DNA from: Phycisphaerae bacterium
Lineage (GTDB): Bacteria > Planctomycetota > Phycisphaerae > UBA1845
Direction: 5' to 3'
DNA length: 6,930 bases
Assembly: GCA_029260195.1 (NCBI GenBank)
Contig: JAJDDS010000461.1
Span: forward strand, 1-6,930
Made by a program: the position numbers and the translations under genes
Notes under the pieces: generated by a model
What the model was told of the DNA's origin: nothing
What the model saw: only the letters and a program-made list of their open reading frames with translations
The model's database searches: none
Part shown: positions 1 to 5,834 of the stretch, in pieces
How the letters are laid out: the number at the start of each line of letters is the position of its first letter
Numbering within the stretch: the first letter of the stretch is position 1

Positions 1-1400
1 TTGAACTGTCCGCACTGCGGGGGGATGGGCGACTGTTCCCGATTGAGCTCAGTCTCTCCGCCGGAGAGTGTCGCGGCGAAGCGTTCGTCTTGGCGCTCGT
101 TCGCGACATCACGGAACGCAAACGCGCGGAGGAAGGACATCGCCAACTGACCCGCGCCATAGAAGCCGCTGCGGAAGCAATCCTCCTCACTGACGCGCAA
201 GGGAAGATCCTACAGGTCAACCCGGCATTTACCAAAGTCACGGAGTACACCGCGAACGAAGCCGTCGGCCAAATGCCCAGCATCATCAGTAGCGGCGAGC
301 AGAGCGCCGAGTTCTACGAACGGATGTGGAAGACGATCCGGAGCGGAGAGGTGTGGGCGGGGCGCCTGACCAACCGACGTAAAACCGGTGAATTCTATGT
401 CGCGGAACTCACCATCGCACCAATCACCACCGATGCCGACGAGGTGACCGGCTATGTCGGTGTACAGCGTGACGTGTCCAAGCAAGTTGAACACGAGGAA
501 GAACTCGCGGCAGCCAAAGCCGATGCTGAGGACGCGCTTGCCAAACTGCAGGAAGTACATTCTCAACTGATGCAAGCGGACAAGATGGCTTCGATCGGGC
601 ACTTGGCCGCCGGCGTGGCCCACGAGATCAACAATCCGATCGGGTTCATCACCAGCAATCTTAACTCGCTCGGTCGGTACGTAACGGATATCAATCGCGT
701 CCTCGATTCCCACGATGAGCTCCTCCGCGAATGCCAGGCCGGCGGCGGACTCTCGACCGCCAAGGCGGAGGAAGTCGTCCGTGTCAGGAAGGAAGCGGAC
801 ATCGAGTACATCATGTCCGACCTCGCCGATCTCATTACCGAGTCAACCGATGGCGCGAAGCGCGTACGCCAGATCGTCGCGGACCTGAAGGACTTCTCGC
901 ACATAGACTCCCCCGACGTTGCTGATGCGGACATCAACCAGCTCATTGAAAAAACGGTAAACGTGGCTTGGAATGAGCTGAAGTACAAAACGGAGGTCAT
1001 CCGGGACTACGGTGTGGTTCCACCGCTCCCTTGCCACGGAGGCAAGTTGGGACAGGTGTTCCTAAACCTACTCGTCAATGCGGCTCAGTCCATCGACGAG
1101 CGGGGGACCGTCACCATCCGCACCGGGCAGGAGGCCGACCGCGTATGGATCGAAATCGCGGACACAGGTTCCGGCATTCCGCCAGAGAGCTTGGATCGCA
1201 TCTTCGATCCGTTCTTCACCACCAAGGAGGTCGGAAAGGGCACTGGGTTGGGTTTGCATCTGGTCCAGAAAATCGTCCATGCCCATGGCGGCCAGATCAT
1301 CGTGCAAAGCCGCGTCGGCGAAGGTACGACCTTCCGCATCCAGTTACCGATCAGTGGACCGCCTGCCGTGAAGGAGAGCGAATGTGAGTCAGTTAATTGA
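1..1400 (+). CDS. PAS-domain sensor histidine kinase, 5' end outside the window
   Basis: Predicted ATP-dependent autokinase of a two-component system; the signal is unknown. The frame is open from the first complete codon at 3, with no stop upstream in the window, so the gene starts before it; the TTG at 90 lies inside a domain and is not a believable start. Counting from codon 3 (465 residues): residues 1-40 are the end of one PAS domain plus its S-box tail (VRDITERKRAEE). Residues about 48-160 form a second PAS domain, followed by a short coiled coil. The dimerisation/phosphoacceptor helix contains HEINNP with predicted phospho-His H207. The ATPase domain shows an N box (N355, N359), G1 DTGSG (from D387), F box FDPFFTT and G2 GKGTGLGL. 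No membrane segment is visible in this part, and there is no fused receiver. It overlaps the next gene by 17 nt, a regulator that is its obvious first partner. Class is certain; ligand and localisation are not. Confidence 0.95.
   Translation, partial: ELSALRGDGRLFPIELSLSAGECRGEAFVLALVRDITERKRAEEGHRQLTRAIEAAAEAILLTDAQGKILQVNPAFTKVTEYTANEAVGQMPSIISSGEQSAEFYERMWKTIRSGEVWAGRLTNRRKTGEFYVAELTIAPITTDADEVTGYVGVQRDVSKQVEHEEELAAAKADAEDALAKLQEVHSQLMQADKMASIGHLAAGVAHEINNPIGFITSNLNSLGRYVTDINRVLDSHDELLRECQAGGGLSTAKAEEVVRVRKEADIEYIMSDLADLITESTDGAKRVRQIVADLKDFSHIDSPDVADADINQLIEKTVNVAWNELKYKTEVIRDYGVVPPLPCHGGKLGQVFLNLLVNAAQSIDERGTVTIRTGQEADRVWIEIADTGSGIPPESLDRIFDPFFTTKEVGKGTGLGLHLVQKIVHAHGGQIIVQSRVGEGTTFRIQLPISGPPAVKESECESVN
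1371..1376 (+). promoter_or_regulatory. Ribosome binding site for the first response regulator
   Basis: AAGGAG lies 7 nt upstream of the GTG at 1384. It decides the start, because the ATG at 1382 in another frame is followed at once by a stop (ATGTGA). The site lies inside the end of the kinase gene, which suggests coupled translation. Confidence 0.75.
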
Positions 1401-2283
1401 GCCCGACCTGCAAGAAACGGGGGCTGAACAAACCGCGACCGAATGTCCCGCGGCGCGTCCCGACGAACGCCCCGGCGTTACCGAGCGGCTTGAGCGTCGC
1501 GTGCTGATCGTCGACGACGAGCCGAGCGTCCTCAAGTCGCTTCGGCGACTGCTCCGACAAGAACCGTACGAGTTGGTCGCGGCTGATTCTGGAGAGGAAG
1601 CCCTCCGCGTGCTCGAAGAACACCCGGCTCCGGTGGTGATCTCCGACCAGCGCATGCCGGGTATGACCGGAATCGAACTCCTGCACGAGGTTCGGCGCCG
1701 TTGGCCCGACACCATACGGATCATTCTCAGTGGCTACTCAGCCGTCCAGACAATCATCGCCGCAATTAATGAGGGGGCTGTCTATAAGTTCATGAGCAAA
1801 CCGTGGAATGACGAGGAGCTCAAGGGCAACATCCGACGCGCGTTGGACCAGTATGAGCTGGAGGCGGAGAATCGGCAGATGGCCCGCGAAATCGCCGAGC
1901 AAAACCAACGCCTCAAGCAGCTCAATACCGAACTCGACCAGCGCGCGACGGACGCGTCTGCGGGTCTCAGTTCCATCCAGGACCTGCACGACGCGATTGC
2001 GGTCGGCGTCATTACATTTGATGACTCCGAGCTCATCGTTTCGGCGAACCGTCTCGCCAACAGACTGCTGACGCCCTCCACGGAGCTGTTCGGCATGCCC
2101 GCCAGGGAGGGGCTTCCCGGTGAGGCGTATGCGGCGTTCTTCCCAGGCGATACCAACGGTAAACAATCCAGGTCGGGGCGACTGGAACGCAATGGCCGAA
2201 AGCTGCAATGGCGCCTGCGGACCCTCCAAGAGAGCGGCGCCCTGCGAGGTGGCGTGGCCACGATCTGGGAGGAAGTCGAATGA
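1384..2283 (+). CDS. Response regulator: receiver, coiled coil, PAS-like domain
   Basis: 299-residue predicted cytoplasmic phosphoreceiver protein starting at GTG. Residues 1-38 are a polar, probably disordered leader. Residues 39-155 are a receiver domain with all key positions: acidic pair D44/D45, phosphoacceptor D88 in SDQRMPGM, switch Ser S116 in LSGY, and K139 in SKPW. The KPW form is common in receivers of the HupR/RpfG type. Residues 157-195 look like a charged coiled coil. Residues about 200-296 resemble a PAS domain (DAIAVGVITFDD, then SANRLANRLL). No DNA-binding, GGDEF, phosphatase or kinase domain follows, so the output is probably a protein contact or a ligand sensed by the PAS-like part. 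It sits directly after the kinase (17-nt overlap) and shares the ATGA overlap with the next gene, so it is probably a direct phosphotransfer partner. The PAS call is weaker than the receiver call. Confidence 0.93.
   Translation: MSQLIEPDLQETGAEQTATECPAARPDERPGVTERLERRVLIVDDEPSVLKSLRRLLRQEPYELVAADSGEEALRVLEEHPAPVVISDQRMPGMTGIELLHEVRRRWPDTIRIILSGYSAVQTIIAAINEGAVYKFMSKPWNDEELKGNIRRALDQYELEAENRQMAREIAEQNQRLKQLNTELDQRATDASAGLSSIQDLHDAIAVGVITFDDSELIVSANRLANRLLTPSTELFGMPAREGLPGEAYAAFFPGDTNGKQSRSGRLERNGRKLQWRLRTLQESGALRGGVATIWEEVE
2268..2283 (+). promoter_or_regulatory. Ribosome site and ATGA stop-start overlap for the HDOD gene
   Basis: GGAGG at 2268-2272 is followed 7 nt later by ATG at 2280, whose last two bases are part of the TGA stop (2281-2283) of the regulator. 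This favours 2280 over the upstream in-frame ATG at 2208, which would add 24 Arg/Pro-rich residues unlike the family. The arrangement is typical of translational coupling. Confidence 0.8.
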
Positions 2284-3512
2284 CGTCTATGACCGCGACT
2301 GAGTTTGTTCACAAAATCGAGAGCCTTCCGCCTCTTCCTGCGATCGCACTCAACATTCAGTCGATCGCAAACGCGCCAAACGCTTCCGCGATCGATGTTG
2401 GCAAAGCGCTACGGTGCGAGCCGGCAATCGCATCGCGCATTCTTCGCGTCGCCAACTCATCCTTCTATGGCGGTAACCAGAAAGTGACGCAAATCAGCCG
2501 CGCCGTCGTCATGCTCGGGTCGCGCGCCATACGCAATCTCGTGCTCGGACTGTGCATGCGAAACACGCTCGCTCCCTCCGCGGAGAACGTCGGGCACCAC
2601 GCTACGCTCTGGAGGCACTCCATCGCCGTCGCGGCCGTGTGTGACCGGATCGGCCGGCGACTCGGTTTCAAGCCGCCGGAAGAGGCGTTCCTCGCTGGAC
2701 TGCTTCACGACGCAGGCAAGCTGGCAATGGTGGGCGTGGATCCCAACTTCATCAGCGAACTGTTTTCCAAGCGCCTGAGCGAAACTGAGAATCTCGACGC
2801 GGAGCGCGAACACTTCGGCCTCGATCACGCTGAAGCCGGTCGCCAGATTCTCGCTAAATGGGGGCTTCCGGAGTCGCTGTGTCAAGTCGCCGGGCGCCAT
2901 CACGCGAGTACCATCGCCATCGACGATGACGCCGATCGCCTCGTGGCGATTACCATTGTCGCCAACGACATGGTTCGGATCATGGGGTACGGACCTGACG
3001 CACCCGTTGCCGGCGATCGCCAGCCGTGGGAGGCCGTTGCCAGCCTCGGGCTCACCAAGGACGACGTTGGGAGGCTCTTCGCGGGGCTCGCCGAGCGCAT
3101 TGATGAGACTGTCGATCTGCTCGAACTTTCCGACGTTCGGAAGGAAGACGAGCACGCAGTTCACACGCCCTCACTCGCGCTCTGGATTTCCGACGAGCCC
3201 AGCGCGGACGCCGGCCTTTGCCGGGCGTTCCTTCGCGGCAGTGGTTGTGACATCCGGCGGATCGCGCCCCACGACTTACCAGAAGACTTGTCGTCGGAAG
3301 ACGTCTACTTCATCGACGTGACCACCGCCGCCACCTTCCATCAAGTAGCCTCATCGCTCGCTGCCATCGGTTGCGGGAAGATCGCCGTCCTCGCCGATTC
3401 TCGCGACGGGCTTCCCTGCCGGCAGCGCGAGCCGACGTGTGGGGCGTACGTCATCCCACGCGTGTTCACCGTGTTTGACCTCCAGTGGATGGAACAACAG
3501 TGGCAGAAGTGA
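2280..3512 (+). CDS. HDOD-domain signalling protein with a degenerate receiver-like C-terminus
   Basis: 410 residues from the ATG at 2280. Residues about 9-290 are an HDOD domain: it opens with the typical IESLPPLPAIALNI and continues with a SRILRVANSSFYG segment, a conserved type of block in this family. HDOD domains relate to HD phosphohydrolases but are generally regarded as signalling or scaffold modules. Here HD-type residues remain: H113 in WRHS, H143/D144 in LLHDAGKL, H207/H208, and D230 in ANDM, so activity cannot be excluded. Residues about 298-406 read like a receiver fold: β1 LALWISDE with acidic D305/E306, β3 DVYFID ending at D346, β4 KIAVLADS, and β5 AYVIPR where the usual Lys-Pro is absent. 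I infer a pseudo-receiver; it could instead be an unrelated α/β domain. The gene is fourfold linked by context: overlap with a regulator before it and with an HD-GYP regulator after it. Likely role: relay or scaffold in the same pathway. Confidence 0.9.
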   Translation: MTSMTATEFVHKIESLPPLPAIALNIQSIANAPNASAIDVGKALRCEPAIASRILRVANSSFYGGNQKVTQISRAVVMLGSRAIRNLVLGLCMRNTLAPSAENVGHHATLWRHSIAVAAVCDRIGRRLGFKPPEEAFLAGLLHDAGKLAMVGVDPNFISELFSKRLSETENLDAEREHFGLDHAEAGRQILAKWGLPESLCQVAGRHHASTIAIDDDADRLVAITIVANDMVRIMGYGPDAPVAGDRQPWEAVASLGLTKDDVGRLFAGLAERIDETVDLLELSDVRKEDEHAVHTPSLALWISDEPSADAGLCRAFLRGSGCDIRRIAPHDLPEDLSSEDVYFIDVTTAATFHQVASSLAAIGCGKIAVLADSRDGLPCRQREPTCGAYVIPRVFTVFDLQWMEQQWQK

Positions 3513-5290
3513 CCCACGACGTTCTCGTTGTCGACGACGAGGAGCACGTCCTCCGGTCGATTCAGCGACTGCTGCGCCCTGATGGCTACAAGGTCCATGT
3601 TGCCACTGGAGGGGCCGCCGGTCTCGACATCCTCGAGCGCGAAGACATCGCCGTCATCATCTGCGATCAACGTATGCCGGGTATGTCCGGTGCTGAAGTA
3701 TTGACGCAAGTCTACTTGCGGCGTCCGGATACGGTGCGGATCACCCTCACCGGCTACACCGATCTTGCGGCCGCCCAAGCCTCGATCAACGATGGCCATG
3801 TCCATCATTTTCTGACGAAACCGTGGGATGATGACCATCTGAGGTCTCTCGTTCGCGACGGCGTGCGCGCCTACGAGTTGATCCTGGATAACCGGAGGCT
3901 GGAACGGGTCACGCGCGAACAGAAGGAGGAACTCGAGGAGTGGAACCGGCGGCTTGAGGCACAGGTCGCGCAGCGCACGGAGCAGCTGAGCGCGCAGAAC
4001 GAGCGACTCCGGCGACTTCAGTGTGATGTGGAACAGTCACTTCGTGACACAGTGCGCGTCATGGCGGGTATGTTGGAGGCGAGTAATCCCAACCTCGGCA
4101 TCCATTCCAAACGTGTCGCGGAACGCGCGCTAGCGCTCGCCACTGACCTCAATCTTACCGGCGACGACCTGCGGGACGTGGAGTTCGCCGGACAGCTTCA
4201 TGACATTGGAAAGATCTCGAAACTGCACTCCGGAGAGCGTAAACGCCCACAGGGGAGCGGTGGCCACGGTGACCACCGCGCGATGCGCCATTCGGATTCG
4301 GGGCACGCCATTCTCTCCCACGTTAGTGGGTTCGGAGCGATATCCGAGGCGGTGCATCATCAGTATGAGTGTTACGACGGCACGGGTCATCCGGATCGAC
4401 TGAAAGAAGATGAAATACCGATCATATCGCGGATCATATCCATTGCCGACACTTACGACGATTCCGCGTTCTCATCATCCAGCCCCACAGCAAGCTCTCG
4501 CGAGGCTGGCAAGAAGGCGCTTCTCGCCGGTTGCGGCACGCGCTTTGATCCGGCGCTCGTCGAGGTTTTCATCGGCCGGCTCAAAGCGAATCCTCTTGAG
4601 TCCACTTCTGAAAGCGAAGTCGAACTTCCTCCTTCGCAACTGAGGGCGGGGATGGTTCTGTCCCGCGAGATACGCAACGGCGCCGGCGTACTGTTGCTGA
4701 GTTCCGACAGTCACTTAACTGACGAAACGATCGAGCGGATTCAACTCGCCAGCAATCTGGACCCGGTGCTTGGCGGCGTGTTCGTCAAGTCCACTCAGGA
4801 CGTGCGATCCAACGAGCAACATGCTGCGTCGGCTGACGGCGCCGTGCCGACCGTGCCCGCGACGCGCGAGTCGGAGCAACGCGCGCCAGACGCCAAGGTG
4901 AAGAGAGCTCTAATCGTCGATGACGAATCATCGGTGCGCGGCGCCCTGCGCCGGGAACTTCGGCGCGTCGGGTGGGACACACTCTGCGTGGGCGATGGCC
5001 GGGCGGCGCAGAGCATCTTGGAATGCGAGCGCTTCGACCTGCTCCTCGTCGACGTGGCGATGCCGATCATGTCGGGCGACCTGCTGATTGCACACGTGGA
5101 GCAGTGTTGGCCCGACCTGCCGTGCATTGTGCTGACCGGGCACGTCACGCGCGACCAACTGCTGCGAATCACCCAGGCGTCCGTGGTCCGGAAAGTCCTA
5201 ACCAAGCCGTGGGACTTCGACAAGTTGGTCCACGCCATCAACGCAGCGACCGCACTCCAGCCCACAGGACGCGTCGGCGAGTCCGTGTGA
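3500..5290 (+). CDS. Receiver/HD-GYP/receiver response regulator, putative cyclic-di-GMP phosphodiesterase
   Basis: 596 residues from GTG 3500, chosen because TGGA lies 6 nt upstream. GTG 3485 has no visible ribosome site and GTG 3509 (GTGA overlap) is possible; all keep the first domain. Residues about 6-120 are a receiver (D56 phosphoacceptor, TGYT, K107 in TKPW). Residues about 122-185 are a charged signalling coiled coil. Residues about 190-360 are an HD-GYP domain: H202, LHDIGKI with H234/D235, MRHS with H264, DGTGHP at 293-298, IADTYD with D317. HD-GYP enzymes hydrolyse cyclic-di-GMP with a metal centre. Departures here: GYP reads GHP, the HHE block reads HHQYE, and the segment after IADTYD is Ser-rich instead of carrying the usual RPYR. 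Residues about 375-430 form the small β-rich domain often following HD-GYP (LRAGMVLSREI). After an Ala/Glu-rich linker, residues about 468-590 are a second receiver (D474/D475, D518, K569). It is last in the operon. Family is certain, catalytic competence is not. Confidence 0.93.
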   Translation: MAEVTHDVLVVDDEEHVLRSIQRLLRPDGYKVHVATGGAAGLDILEREDIAVIICDQRMPGMSGAEVLTQVYLRRPDTVRITLTGYTDLAAAQASINDGHVHHFLTKPWDDDHLRSLVRDGVRAYELILDNRRLERVTREQKEELEEWNRRLEAQVAQRTEQLSAQNERLRRLQCDVEQSLRDTVRVMAGMLEASNPNLGIHSKRVAERALALATDLNLTGDDLRDVEFAGQLHDIGKISKLHSGERKRPQGSGGHGDHRAMRHSDSGHAILSHVSGFGAISEAVHHQYECYDGTGHPDRLKEDEIPIISRIISIADTYDDSAFSSSSPTASSREAGKKALLAGCGTRFDPALVEVFIGRLKANPLESTSESEVELPPSQLRAGMVLSREIRNGAGVLLLSSDSHLTDETIERIQLASNLDPVLGGVFVKSTQDVRSNEQHAASADGAVPTVPATRESEQRAPDAKVKRALIVDDESSVRGALRRELRRVGWDTLCVGDGRAAQSILECERFDLLLVDVAMPIMSGDLLIAHVEQCWPDLPCIVLTGHVTRDQLLRITQASVVRKVLTKPWDFDKLVHAINAATALQPTGRVGESV

Positions 5291-5347
5291 CCGCCAGGTT
5301 GCCCGAGACGCGCCAGCAGTCAATCCAACATTTCGGACCGGACCGTC

Positions 5348-5389
5348 CCAAGGGAACCGGAAATCGGACCGGTCGTTCTCGGACCTTGG
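5348..5389 (+). other. Two-part inverted repeat 57 nt after the operon stop
   Basis: CCAAGG (5348-5353) pairs with CCTTGG (5384-5389). Inside, ACCGG (5356-5360) pairs with CCGGT (5369-5373) around an 8-nt loop. No T run follows, so it is not a classical intrinsic terminator. It may stabilise the 3' end of the operon transcript or be chance pairing in GC-rich DNA. Confidence 0.35.
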
Positions 5390-5638
5390 CCCTTGCCGTC
5401 TGCGGCCGGACGCATTAGCGTGGGGGAAGGTGTGGCACCGGCGGGCCTGCGTATCGTAGGCTAACCGAGTGACACGTCCAAGTTCGATCCGGGTCGCGGG
5501 GAGGTGCTGCGCGATGTGGAACGAGCTTAGCGAACGAGCGAACGGCGTGGGGGACGCGGGCCGATCCGAACGGCTAGTACCGACAGCGTGGACAAAACGA
5601 CTGGCGGCGGGCATCACCGGAACGTCCTGTGAGCCAGT

Positions 5639-5682
5639 GCGTCCGACGAGGAGGCGAGCCGAGTCGCCTCGTTTGCGGACGC
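5639..5682 (+). other. Long imperfect hairpin with two perfect 7-bp stems
   Basis: Outer stem GCGTCCG (5639-5645) with CGGACGC (5676-5682); inner stem GAGGCGA (5651-5657) with TCGCCTC (5664-5670) around a 6-nt loop GCCGAG. A symmetric 5 by 5 internal loop lies between. The nearest T run is only TTT at 5672-5674, inside the structure. It could be a structured RNA element, a protein-binding inverted repeat, or a weak terminator. Confidence 0.45.
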
Positions 5683-5725
5683 GCACGTGATGATGCCGCG
5701 ACGACCCACGGCCGGTGCGATCGTC

Positions 5726-5768
5726 CTCCAGGCGCCCGTTACGGGCAGGGCTTGCTTGGAGCGTTTTT
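5726..5768 (+). terminator. Candidate intrinsic terminator
   Basis: Bases 5726-5734 (CTCCAGGCG) pair with 5753-5761 (TGCTTGGAG) as nine base pairs including two G-U pairs. Inside is a small CCCG/CGGG hairpin (5735-5738 with 5742-5745). The stem is followed by CG and then five T (5764-5768). It lies 66 nt before the start of the exported-protein gene, so it would insulate that gene or attenuate its leader. The stem is imperfect and the T run short. Confidence 0.4.
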
Positions 5769-5822
5769 ACCGGCCGATTCAGGATGCCACGACTACTTGG
5801 CCCTGTAGCGAAACTCATGAAC

Positions 5823-5828
5823 GGAGAG
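5823..5828 (+). promoter_or_regulatory. Ribosome binding site for the exported acidic protein
   Basis: GGAGAG lies 6 nt upstream of ATG 5835. This favours 5835 over the in-frame ATG at 5817, which has no such site and would add only six residues before the signal sequence. Confidence 0.7.
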
Positions 5829-5834
5829 TCGAAG

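Larger units (their letters stand above)
5291..5834 (+). other. 544-base gap without a convincing gene
   Basis: This separates the signalling operon from the exported-protein gene. It holds three inverted-repeat structures, listed separately. A 73-codon GTG frame at 5469-5690 has no ribosome site and an Arg-rich, featureless product, so I do not call it. TTCGATC near 5482 resembles a tRNA T loop but has no pairing flanks. I could not identify a convincing promoter by eye, although one for the downstream gene should lie in the last part of this gap. Confidence 0.6.

Noticed and set aside
90..1400. TTG 90 as the start of the kinase gene
   Set aside because: The same frame stays open back to position 3 and encodes the rest of a PAS domain (GRLFPIELSLSAGE), so the gene begins upstream of the window.
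2457..3164. 235-codon minus-strand open frame
   Set aside because: It lies opposite the well-conserved HDOD gene, and its product has no recognisable domain. It is a typical shadow in GC-rich DNA.
5476..5500. tRNA-like T-loop sequence TTCGATC
   Set aside because: The five bases on each side do not pair, and no acceptor or anticodon arms could be found around it.
5469..5690. 73-codon + frame in the spacer
   Set aside because: GTG start without a ribosome site; an Arg-rich product with no recognisable motif; its end runs through the 5639-5682 hairpin.
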